64,000 nt of DNA from Gemmobacter aquaticus (GTDB taxonomy: Bacteria; Pseudomonadota; Alphaproteobacteria; Rhodobacterales; Rhodobacteraceae), in the NCBI RefSeq assembly GCF_007859075.1, contig NZ_VOAK01000022.1:220323-284322 (forward strand). Direction: 5' to 3'. Below are positions 56,844 to 64,000 of the stretch, piece by piece (positions within the stretch are counted from its first letter, which is position 1; the number at the start of each line of letters is the position of its first letter). Position numbers and translations under genes: made by a program. A model generated the notes under the pieces. It saw nothing but the letters and a program-made list of their open reading frames with translations, did not search any database and was not told the origin of the DNA.

Positions 56844-58364
56844 ATGACCGCATTGCTGGAGATGCGCTCCATCACCAAAACCTTTCCAGGCGTCAAGGCG
56901 CTGGATCAGGTGAACCTCGTCGTCCGCAAGGGCGAGATCCACGCGATCTGCGGCGAGAACGGGGCCGGAAAATCCACCCTCATGAAGGTTCTGTCGGGTG
57001 TCTATCCCGCCGGCAGCTATGAGGGCGACATCCTTTATGATGGCGAAATCGCCCAGTTCCGCGGCATCCGCGACAGCGAGGACAGGGGTATCATCATCAT
57101 CCACCAGGAGCTGGCACTGGTGCCGCTTCTGTCGATCGCCGAGAACCTGTTCCTCGGCAATGAGCGCGCCACGAAAGGCGTGATCAGCTGGCCCGAGACC
57201 TTTCGGCAGACCGAAACGCTGCTGAAGAAAGTTGGCCTCAGCGAGGCGCCCGGTATTCAGGTGGGCAAGCTGGGCGTGGGTAAGCAGCAACTTGTGGAAA
57301 TCGCCAAGGCGCTGTCCAAGGACGTGCGGCTGCTGATCCTGGATGAACCCACCGCCGCGCTTTCGGAATCCGACAGTCAGGCGCTGCTCGATCTGCTTCT
57401 GGAGCTGAAGGCACAGGGCGTGACATCGATCATCATCAGCCACAAGCTGAACGAGGTGCGCCGCGTGGCCGACAGCGTGACCGTGATCCGCGACGGCACT
57501 ACCGTTTCCACGCTGGACGCGCACAAGGAACCGATCACCGAGGATCGCATTGTGCGTGACATGGTGGGCCGCGACATGGCGCACCGCTATCCGGAACGAA
57601 CCCGCCGCGCTGGCGATGTGGTGTTCGAGGTCAAGGGCTGGAACGTCTGGCATCCCGAACATGCCGAGCGTCAGGTCATCAAGGACATCTCGTTCAACGC
57701 GCGCGCCGGCGAGGTGGTCGGCATCGCGGGTCTGATGGGGTCGGGCCGCACCGAGCTTGCCATGAGCATCTTTGGCCGCAGCTACGGGCGCAACATCTCG
57801 GGCGAGGTGTTCGTGAACGGCAAGGCGGCCGATACCGCGACCGTCGGGCGCGCGATCGATGCGGGTCTCGCCTATGTGACCGAGGATCGCAAGTCGCTGG
57901 GCCTGATCCTGGACGAGACGATCCAGCGCAACACGAGCCTCGCCAACCTCGACGCCGTGGCGACTTCGGGTGTCATCAATGAGGCGCGTGAGACCGAGGT
58001 GGCCGAGAAGTACCGCGCGGCCATGCGTATCCGCACGCCATCGGTCTTCCAGAAGGTCGGCAATCTGTCGGGCGGCAATCAGCAAAAGGTTGTGCTGTCG
58101 AAATGGCTCTTCACCGAGCCGGAGGTGCTGATCCTCGACGAGCCGACCCGCGGCATCGACGTGGGCGCCAAGTACGAGATCTACGGCATCATCAACGACC
58201 TCTCGGCACAGGGAAAAGCCGTGGTCATGATCTCGTCGGAAATGCCGGAACTTCTGGGCATGTGCGACCGGATCTACGTCATGAACGAGGGTGAATTCGT
58301 GGGCGAGCTGAATGCCCAGGACGCCACGCAAGAGCGCATCATGTCGCTCATCGTTACAGAATAA
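56844..58364 (+). CDS. gguA: Sugar ABC transporter ATP-binding protein (GguA/MmsA type)
   Basis: 506 residues with two ABC domains. The first has Walker [13 protein letters not shown] (37-48), the signature-like [15 protein letters not shown] and Walker [12 protein letters not shown]. The second (from about 255) has a degenerate Walker [11 protein letters not shown], a full signature [15 protein letters not shown] and [13 protein letters not shown]. This is the standard layout of sugar-importing ATPases. It works with ChvE and GguB. Confidence 0.95.
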   Translation: MTALLEMRSITKTFPGVKALDQVNLVVRKGEIHAICGENGAGKSTLMKVLSGVYPAGSYEGDILYDGEIAQFRGIRDSEDRGIIIIHQELALVPLLSIAENLFLGNERATKGVISWPETFRQTETLLKKVGLSEAPGIQVGKLGVGKQQLVEIAKALSKDVRLLILDEPTAALSESDSQALLDLLLELKAQGVTSIIISHKLNEVRRVADSVTVIRDGTTVSTLDAHKEPITEDRIVRDMVGRDMAHRYPERTRRAGDVVFEVKGWNVWHPEHAERQVIKDISFNARAGEVVGIAGLMGSGRTELAMSIFGRSYGRNISGEVFVNGKAADTATVGRAIDAGLAYVTEDRKSLGLILDETIQRNTSLANLDAVATSGVINEARETEVAEKYRAAMRIRTPSVFQKVGNLSGGNQQKVVLSKWLFTEPEVLILDEPTRGIDVGAKYEIYGIINDLSAQGKAVVMISSEMPELLGMCDRIYVMNEGEFVGELNAQDATQERIMSLIVTE

Positions 58365-58376
58365 GGGGGCAGGGGA

Positions 58377-59561
58377 ATGAGCCAGACCAGTGCGAAGGCC
58401 GAGGGGATCGGCAGCTATCTCGTGAAACACCTGCGCGAATACGGACTGCTGTTCGCGCTGATTGCGATCATGGTCTTTTTCCAGGTGGTGACGGACGGCA
58501 CGCTTCTGAAGCCCGTGAACATCACCAACCTCTTCCTGCAGAACAGTTACATCATCATCATGGCACTGGGGATGCTGATGGTGATCGTGGCCGGACACAT
58601 CGACCTTTCGGTGGGTTCGGTCATGGGTTTCGTGGGCGCACTGGCCGCCGTGATGCTGGTCAACTGGGATCTGCCGGTTGCGGTGGTGATCCCGATCAGC
58701 CTTGTCGTCGGCGCAGCAATCGGCGCGGCGCAGGGCTATTTCGTGGCCTTCTGGCGCATCCCGTCATTCATCGTGACGCTGGCAGGGATGCTCGTGTTCC
58801 GCGGCCTGTCGCTGTGGCTTCTGGCCGGGCAATCGGTCGGCCCCTTCCCGAAGTCGTTCCAGGCGCTGTCGAACGGATTCATTCCCGACCTCTTCGGGGT
58901 GGACAAACCCAATGTCACGGCACTTGTGGCCGGGCTGATCGCGGTGGCCGTACTGATCTGGATGGGGGTCAAGACCCGCGCCCGCAACGCTCACTATGGG
59001 ATCGAAGATGAGCCCTTCGCCTTCTTCGTCGCCCGCAACGCCATCATTTCGGCTGCATTGATGTTCGTGATCTGGAAGCTTGCGGGCTTCCGGGGCCTGC
59101 CCAATGTGCTGATCTCGATGGTCGTGCTGACGGTTGTGTATGCCTTCATCACCGAACGCACCACGCTGGGCCGGCGCGTCTATGCCATCGGCGGCAACGA
59201 GAAAGCTGCGAAGCTTTCGGGGATCAACACCGAGCGGCTGACCTTCCTGACCTTCGTGAACATGGGCTTCCTTGCCGCGCTTGGCGGGTTGGTCTTTGCC
59301 GCGCGGCTGAACACCGCGACGCCCAAGGCAGGCTTCGGGGTGGAGCTTGACGTGATCGCTGCTGTCTTTATCGGCGGGGCCTCGATGTCGGGCGGTTCGG
59401 GCAAGATCATCGGCGCGGTCGTGGGCGCCTTCATCATGGGTGTGATGAACAACGGCATGTCGATCATGGGCATCGGCATCGACTATCAGCAGGTCATCAA
59501 GGGCCTTGTGCTGCTGGCCGCGGTGTTCTTCGACGTCTACAACAAGCAGAAGCAGGGCTGA
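58377..59561 (+). CDS. gguB: Sugar ABC transporter permease (GguB/MmsB type)
   Basis: 394 residues with about ten membrane segments. Family blocks: GMLMVIVAGHIDLSVGSVMG, VTLAGMLVFRGLSLWLLAGQ, GRRVYAIGGNEKAAKLSGIN and IAAVFIGGASMSGGSGKIIG. It forms the channel of the monosaccharide importer and lies 12 nt after gguA and 3 nt before gguC. Confidence 0.95.
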   Translation: MSQTSAKAEGIGSYLVKHLREYGLLFALIAIMVFFQVVTDGTLLKPVNITNLFLQNSYIIIMALGMLMVIVAGHIDLSVGSVMGFVGALAAVMLVNWDLPVAVVIPISLVVGAAIGAAQGYFVAFWRIPSFIVTLAGMLVFRGLSLWLLAGQSVGPFPKSFQALSNGFIPDLFGVDKPNVTALVAGLIAVAVLIWMGVKTRARNAHYGIEDEPFAFFVARNAIISAALMFVIWKLAGFRGLPNVLISMVVLTVVYAFITERTTLGRRVYAIGGNEKAAKLSGINTERLTFLTFVNMGFLAALGGLVFAARLNTATPKAGFGVELDVIAAVFIGGASMSGGSGKIIGAVVGAFIMGVMNNGMSIMGIGIDYQQVIKGLVLLAAVFFDVYNKQKQG

Positions 59562-59564
59562 TCC

Positions 59565-60551
59565 ATGTTCCTTTCGCAGATCCAGACCGAACAGGGCCGC
59601 GTCGTCGTGGCGCGTGTGGGCGAGGACGCCCGGATCGTGCCCGGTGCCGCCTCGGTCGTCGAACTGGCGCAGGCCGCCATCGCGGCGGGCCGCAACCTCG
59701 GTGCAGAAGTTGCCTCGCGCGGGCAGGGAGAGGCGGTCGATCTTGCCACCGCAATGGCCGAGGGACGGGTTCTATTGCCGGTTGACCACCCCGATCCCTG
59801 CCACATGCACCTGACGGGTACGGGGCTGACCCATCTGGGATCGGCTGCCACGCGCAACTCGATGCATGCCAAGGCCGACCCCGAGCAGATGACGGACAGC
59901 ATGAAGATGTTCCGCATGGGGCTTGAAGGCGGCAAGCCTGCGAACGGCGGCATCGGCGCCCAACCCGAATGGTTCTACAAGGGCAACGGCCATGCCGCCG
60001 CCGCCCCGGGAATGCCGCTGGTCTCGCCCGGCTGCGCGCTGGATGCGGGCGAAGAGCCAGAGATCGCGGGCATTTACCTGATCGGCCCCGACGGCGTGCC
60101 TTTCCGCCTTGGCTTTGCCCTTGGCAATGAGTTCTCGGACCATGTGACGGAACGCGGCAACTATCTGTGGCTTGCCCATTCCAAGCTGCGCCCGGCCTCG
60201 TTCGGACCGGAATTGCTGGTGGGCCCGCTGCCTGACCATGTCGAAGGACAAAGTCGCATCCTGCGCGACGGTCAGGTGATCTGGGAAAAACCCTTCGTGT
60301 CGGGTGAGGCGAATATGAGCCACACCCTCGCCAACCTCGAGCACCACCACTTCAAGTACGAGATCTTCCGCCAGCCCGGCGATCTGCATGTGCATTTCTT
60401 CGGCACTGCGACGCTCTCCTTCGCCGATGGCATCGCCTGCCAGCCCGGCGATACCTTCGAGATCTCGGTTCCCGCCTTTGGCCTGCCCTTGCGCAACCCG
60501 CTGGTGCAAGAGCCCAAGACCGTTTCGCCCGTTACCGTCAAATCCCTCTGA
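59565..60551 (+). CDS. gguC: GguC/AraD1-type 2-keto-3-deoxy-sugar-acid dehydratase (probable)
   Basis: 328 residues. It begins MFLSQIQTEQGRVVVARVGE; the central VSPGCALDAGEEPEIAGIYL and GFALGNEFSDHVTERGNYLW suggest a fumarylacetoacetate-hydrolase-like fold, which the GguC/AraD1 family has. In proteobacteria AraD1 is proposed to dehydrate 2-keto-3-deoxy-L-arabonate to alpha-ketoglutarate semialdehyde. Here it sits between a sugar transporter and an IlvD/EDD dehydratase, which fits that step exactly. Activity is inferred from family and context. Confidence 0.85.
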   Translation: MFLSQIQTEQGRVVVARVGEDARIVPGAASVVELAQAAIAAGRNLGAEVASRGQGEAVDLATAMAEGRVLLPVDHPDPCHMHLTGTGLTHLGSAATRNSMHAKADPEQMTDSMKMFRMGLEGGKPANGGIGAQPEWFYKGNGHAAAAPGMPLVSPGCALDAGEEPEIAGIYLIGPDGVPFRLGFALGNEFSDHVTERGNYLWLAHSKLRPASFGPELLVGPLPDHVEGQSRILRDGQVIWEKPFVSGEANMSHTLANLEHHHFKYEIFRQPGDLHVHFFGTATLSFADGIACQPGDTFEISVPAFGLPLRNPLVQEPKTVSPVTVKSL

Positions 60552-60572
60552 CCAATCCCTTTGAGGCAAGCC

Positions 60573-62315
60573 ATGACCTTCAAGCCCGCGCCCTGGCCCC
60601 GCAAGCTGCGTTCACAGGAATGGTTCGGCGGCTCTGGCCGCGACCAGATCTATCACCGGGGATGGATGAAGAATCAGGGCTTTCCGCATGACCTGTTCGA
60701 TGGCCGCCCCGTCATCGGCATCCTGAACACCTGGTCGGAACTTACGCCCTGCAATGCTCATCTCGATGTGCTGGCCGAGCGTGTGAAGCACGGCATCTAC
60801 GAGGCGGGCGGTTTCCCGGTCGAGGTGCCGGTGTTCTCTGCAGCGGAAAGCTCGTTCCGGCCCACGGCGATGATGTACCGCAACCTCGCCGCCATGGCGG
60901 TGGAAGAGGCGATGCGCGGCCAGCCGATGGATGGCGCGGTCCTGCTGGTCGGCTGCGACAAGACCACACCTTCGCTGATGATGGCGGCAGCCTCGACCGA
61001 CATTCCATCGATCGTGGTGACCGGTGGTCCCATGCTGAATGGCTATTTCAAGGGCGAGCGTGTGGGCTCTGGCACCCATCTTTGGAAGTTCTCCGAAGCG
61101 GTAAAGGCGGGTGAGATGACGCCCGAAGAGTTCCTCGAGGCCGAAGCCTCGATGTCGCGCTCGGCGGGCTCGTGCAATACGATGGGCACGGCCTCGACCA
61201 TGGCCTCTATGGCCGAGTCTCTGGGCATGGCGCTTTCGGGCAATGCCGCGATCCCGGCGGTGGACAGCCGCCGCCGCGTGATGGCGCAACTGACCGGCCG
61301 GCGTATCGTGCAGATGGTGAAGGACGACCTGAAGCCCTCTGACGTGCTGACCCGGCAGGCCTTTGAAAACGCGATCCGCACCAATGCCGCGATCGGCGGA
61401 TCGACCAATGCGGTGATCCACCTTCTGGCGCTTGCGGGCCGCGTTGGTGTGGACATCACCCTGGAGGACTGGGACCGCTGCGGCCGCGATGTGCCGACCA
61501 TCGTCAACCTCATGCCCTCGGGCAAGTATCTGATGGAAGAGTTCTTCTATGCCGGCGGCCTGCCCGTGGTCATCAAGCGTCTGGGCGAGGCGGGGCTTCT
61601 GCACAAGGACGTGCTGACCGTCTCGGGCGAGACGATGTGGGATCAGGTCAAGGACGTCGTCAACCACAATGAAGATGTGATCCTGCCCGCCGAAAAAGCG
61701 CTGACCAAATCGGGCGGTGTCGTGGTGGTGAAGGGCAATCTGGCACCCAAAGGGGCGGTGCTGAAACCATCGGCGGCGACGCCTGCGCTGATGGTGCACC
61801 GGGGTCGGGCGGTCGTCTTCGAGGACATCGACGACTACAAGGCCAAGATCAACGACGAGGATCTTGATATCGACGAGACTTGCGTGATGGTGCTGAAGAA
61901 CTGCGGACCCAAGGGCTATCCCGGCATGGCCGAGGTCGGCAACATGGGCTTGCCCCCCAAGGTCCTGCGCAAAGGGATCACGGATATGGTGCGCATCTCG
62001 GACGCGCGCATGTCGGGCACCGCCTATGGGACGGTCGTGCTGCATACTTCGCCCGAGGCTGCGGCGGGTGGGCCGCTTGCGGTGGTGCGCAATGGCGACA
62101 TGATCTCGCTGGATGTGCCAAACCGGTCGTTGACGCTTGAAATCTCGGACGAAGAGCTGGCCGCGCGGCTGGCGGAATGGACCCCGCTGCCGGGGGCGCC
62201 GGAGTCGGGCTATGCTTGGCTGCACCAGAAGCACGTGCAGGGCGCAGACACAGGGGCTGACCTCGACTTCCTGCGCGGCTTCCGTGGCCGTGATGTGGGC
62301 AAGGATTCGCACTGA
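60573..62315 (+). CDS. IlvD/EDD-family sugar-acid dehydratase (L-arabinonate dehydratase type)
   Basis: 580 residues from the ATG at 60573, which has GAGG about 7 nt upstream. Three Fe-S ligands are seen at Cys60 (LTPCNAH), Cys128 (GCDKTTPS) and Cys201 (SAGSCNTMGTASTM), with the Mg site Asp129-Lys130 next to the second. Their spacing matches, one residue shifted, what I recall for Rhizobium L-arabinonate dehydratase. It removes water from an aldonic acid, giving a 2-keto-3-deoxy acid. It is coupled to the next gene by a 1-nt overlap. A galactonate or fuconate substrate is possible. Confidence 0.92.
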   Translation: MTFKPAPWPRKLRSQEWFGGSGRDQIYHRGWMKNQGFPHDLFDGRPVIGILNTWSELTPCNAHLDVLAERVKHGIYEAGGFPVEVPVFSAAESSFRPTAMMYRNLAAMAVEEAMRGQPMDGAVLLVGCDKTTPSLMMAAASTDIPSIVVTGGPMLNGYFKGERVGSGTHLWKFSEAVKAGEMTPEEFLEAEASMSRSAGSCNTMGTASTMASMAESLGMALSGNAAIPAVDSRRRVMAQLTGRRIVQMVKDDLKPSDVLTRQAFENAIRTNAAIGGSTNAVIHLLALAGRVGVDITLEDWDRCGRDVPTIVNLMPSGKYLMEEFFYAGGLPVVIKRLGEAGLLHKDVLTVSGETMWDQVKDVVNHNEDVILPAEKALTKSGGVVVVKGNLAPKGAVLKPSAATPALMVHRGRAVVFEDIDDYKAKINDEDLDIDETCVMVLKNCGPKGYPGMAEVGNMGLPPKVLRKGITDMVRISDARMSGTAYGTVVLHTSPEAAAGGPLAVVRNGDMISLDVPNRSLTLEISDEELAARLAEWTPLPGAPESGYAWLHQKHVQGADTGADLDFLRGFRGRDVGKDSH

Positions 62316-63238
62316 TGTCTGCTCCGATGAACGTGGCGCTGGTCGGGATCGGCAAGATCGCGATCGACCAGCATGTTCCGGCGATTGCCGCCTCGGCAGA
62401 CTGGACGCTGGCTGCGACCTGTTCGCGTCACGGCACGGTCGATGGTGTGGCGGCCTATGACGATTTCGACCGGCTTCTGGCAGAACGGGCCGACATCTCG
62501 GTTGTCTCGCTCTGCCTGCCGCCGGTGCCGCGGTTCGACTATGCCGCCGCTGCGTTGCGCGCGGGGCGTCATGTGATGCTGGAAAAGCCTCCGGGCGCCA
62601 CATTGGCCGAAGTGCATGCTCTGCAACACCTTGCCGAGGCGCAGGGCCTTACGCTTTTCGCCACATGGCACAGCCGGATGGCCCATGCGGTTGCCCCGGC
62701 CAGGGCCTGGCTTCAGGACAAGCGCGTGACGCGCGCCCATATCACCTGGCGTGAGGATGTGCGCAAATGGCATCCCGGTCAGGACTGGGTGTTCGAACCC
62801 GGCGGCATGGGTGTGTTCGATCCGGGAATCAATGCGCTGTCGATCCTGACCGAGATCCTGCCCGAACCGGTGCACCTGACCGGGGCCGAGCTGGAATTCC
62901 CGGACAATCGCGCTACGCCAATTGGGGCGCAGTTGCGATTTTCCGGCAATGTCAGTGCCGATTTCGACTGGCGTCAGGAAGGCCCGCAGACCTGGGATAT
63001 CGAGGTCGAGACGGATGCGGGCCACCTTGCCCTTCGGATGGGCGGCAATGTGCTGGAGATCGACGGCAAAGCCGCCGCTGGCGAGAACACCATCATGGGT
63101 GAATATCCTGCGCTTTATGCGCGTATGGCCGATCTGGTCCGCACGGGTCAGTCGGACGTGGATCTTGCGCCCATGGTTCACGTCGCAGACGCGATGACGC
63201 TGGGCCGCCGCATGACCGTGGCGCCTTTTGATTTTTGA
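62315..63238 (+). CDS. Gfo/Idh/MocA-family sugar 1-dehydrogenase (arabinose/galactose type)
   Basis: 307 residues. The NAD(P) loop VALVGIGKIAIDQHVPAIAA opens the protein, and the catalytic Glu-Lys-Pro is seen in HVMLEKPPGATLAE; DWVFEPGGMGVFDPGINALS belongs to the substrate domain. Relatives are L-arabinose 1-dehydrogenase of Azospirillum and D-galactose 1-dehydrogenase, which oxidise the sugar to its lactone. The stop of the dehydratase overlaps its start (TGATG). No lactonase gene lies nearby inside the window. Confidence 0.9.
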   Translation: MSAPMNVALVGIGKIAIDQHVPAIAASADWTLAATCSRHGTVDGVAAYDDFDRLLAERADISVVSLCLPPVPRFDYAAAALRAGRHVMLEKPPGATLAEVHALQHLAEAQGLTLFATWHSRMAHAVAPARAWLQDKRVTRAHITWREDVRKWHPGQDWVFEPGGMGVFDPGINALSILTEILPEPVHLTGAELEFPDNRATPIGAQLRFSGNVSADFDWRQEGPQTWDIEVETDAGHLALRMGGNVLEIDGKAAAGENTIMGEYPALYARMADLVRTGQSDVDLAPMVHVADAMTLGRRMTVAPFDF

Positions 63239-63277
63239 CCGGAACTCAGAGCCCCTCTCTCTGAAAGGACTGACGTT

Positions 63278-64000
63278 ATGACATTCACGCCCCATGGCAA
63301 TCATCTGATTGCGGGTGACTGGGTTGGCACGGCCGAGCGTTTTGGCTCGGAGCCGGCGCATGGTCCTGTGCATGCGTTCTCGGTGGGCACGGTGGAGCTG
63401 GTGAACCGGGCCTGTGCGGCGGCGGAAGAGGCGTTCTGGTCCTATGGTTATGCCAGCCGCGAGACGCGGGCGGCGTTTCTGGAGGCGATCGCCGACGAGA
63501 TCGAGGCCCGCGCCGAGGCCATCACCGAGATCGGCAGCCAGGAGACCGGCCTGCCCGCGGCCCGCCTGCAGGGGGAGCGCGGCCGCACCACCGGCCAGTT
63601 GCGGCTCTTTGCGGCGCATATCCGCGCAGGCGACTATCTCGACCGCCGCATCGATGCGGCGCTGCCCGACCGCCAGCCGCTGCCGCGCCCGGAGATCCGG
63701 CTGATGCAGCGCCCGGTCGGCCCGGTCGCCGTCTTTGGCGCCTCGAACTTCCCGCTCGCCTTTTCCACCGCCGGGGGCGACACGGCGGCGGCGCTGGCGG
63801 CGGGCTGCCCCGTCGTCGTCAAGGGCCATTCCGCCCATCCCGGCACCGGCGAGATCATCGCCGAGGCGATCCATGCTGCGATTTTGTCCTGCAACCTCCC
63901 TTCCGGTGTGTTCTCGCTGATTCAGGGCGGACGTCGGGATGTTGGCACGGCACTCGTTACCAATCCCCTAATCAAGGCAGTGGGCTTCACCGGCTCACTG
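63278..64000 (+). CDS. Aldehyde dehydrogenase, probably alpha-ketoglutarate semialdehyde dehydrogenase (3' part outside window)
   Basis: The first 241 codons are visible, open to the window edge. AAAGGACTGACGTT before the ATG gives a ribosome site. The segment VGPVAVFGASNFPLAFSTAG followed by GCPVVVKGHSAHPGTGEIIA is the cofactor-binding part of the NADP-type aldehyde dehydrogenases that act on alpha-ketoglutarate semialdehyde, with AVGFTGSL at the edge. It would complete the pathway to alpha-ketoglutarate. The catalytic Cys is outside the window. Codon use changes sharply at about 63870. Confidence 0.9.
   Translation, partial: MTFTPHGNHLIAGDWVGTAERFGSEPAHGPVHAFSVGTVELVNRACAAAEEAFWSYGYASRETRAAFLEAIADEIEARAEAITEIGSQETGLPAARLQGERGRTTGQLRLFAAHIRAGDYLDRRIDAALPDRQPLPRPEIRLMQRPVGPVAVFGASNFPLAFSTAGGDTAAALAAGCPVVVKGHSAHPGTGEIIAEAIHAAILSCNLPSGVFSLIQGGRRDVGTALVTNPLIKAVGFTGSL

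Noticed and set aside
55623..58598. A 991-codon minus-strand frame opposite the chvE and gguA genes
   Set aside because: It is a shadow of two well-supported plus-strand genes. It is His/Asp/Arg-rich, without family motifs, as expected for antisense of GC-rich coding DNA.
60612..63874. Long minus-strand frames opposite the dehydratase, sugar dehydrogenase and aldehyde dehydrogenase
   Set aside because: Shadows with low-complexity His/Arg-rich translation. The plus-strand genes have clear catalytic motifs.

Overview
The window is chromosomal DNA of a GC-rich alphaproteobacterium, most likely a member of the Rhodobacteraceae (Rhodobacter/Gemmobacter/Tabrizicola-like). This is inferred from gene content and order: FlbT/FlaF flagellar regulators beside flagellin, a ubiE-ubiB / mutM / enoyl-CoA hydratase / rpsT / dnaA / dnaN / recF / gyrB core, a 44-residue aa3-oxidase subunit IV, the aerobic (CobG-type) cobalamin route, and a ChvE-GguAB-type sugar transporter. 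I saw no rRNA, tRNA, insertion sequence, prophage or CRISPR array.

Layout. (1) 1-5.0 kb: flagellar genes, reading out to the left (FlgJ-like, FlgN-like, flagellin, flaF, flbT, start of a DUF1217 protein) and to the right (fliK, flgD). (2) 5.1-8.2 kb: a small phosphotransferase converging on ubiE-ubiB. (3) 8.3-18.5 kb: mutM, enoyl-CoA hydratase, rpsT, dnaA, dnaN, recF, two small genes (VOC, LysE), gyrB; the replication origin probably lies nearby, but I could not find a DnaA-box cluster. (4) 18.5-37.2 kb: housekeeping and accessory genes (serB, TauE/SafE, L,D-transpeptidase, panB-panC, M20 deacylase, cyclase, pheT, mobA, azlCD, acyl-CoA dehydrogenase, Sua5, panE).

(5) 37.3-54.6 kb: a nearly complete aerobic cobalamin locus. 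One adenosylcobalamin riboswitch precedes DUF1636-cobW-cobN-cobG-cobH-cobI-cobJ. A second precedes cbiM-cobF. cobL-cobE-cobM-cobB-cobA continue on the same strand after an interruption by cobK, which lies on the opposite strand with its start codon interlocked with that of cobL. cobO and cobQ diverge from the first riboswitch. Together these encode uroporphyrinogen III to adenosylcobyric acid, except CobS/CobT and the cobalt reductase, which are not in the window.

(6) 54.6-64.0 kb: a LysR regulator (GbpR-like) divergent from a sugar operon: periplasmic binding protein (ChvE-like), ATPase (GguA), permease (GguB), GguC/AraD1-type dehydratase, IlvD/EDD sugar-acid dehydratase, Gfo/Idh/MocA sugar dehydrogenase, and an aldehyde dehydrogenase cut by the window edge. 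These fit non-phosphorylative oxidation of L-arabinose and/or D-galactose, for L-arabinose via 2-keto-3-deoxy acid and alpha-ketoglutarate semialdehyde to alpha-ketoglutarate.

Genes are tightly packed. Many neighbours overlap by 1, 4 or 8 bases, and three convergent pairs share a CTAG that carries both stop codons. All function calls rest on reading motifs and context by eye, without database searches.
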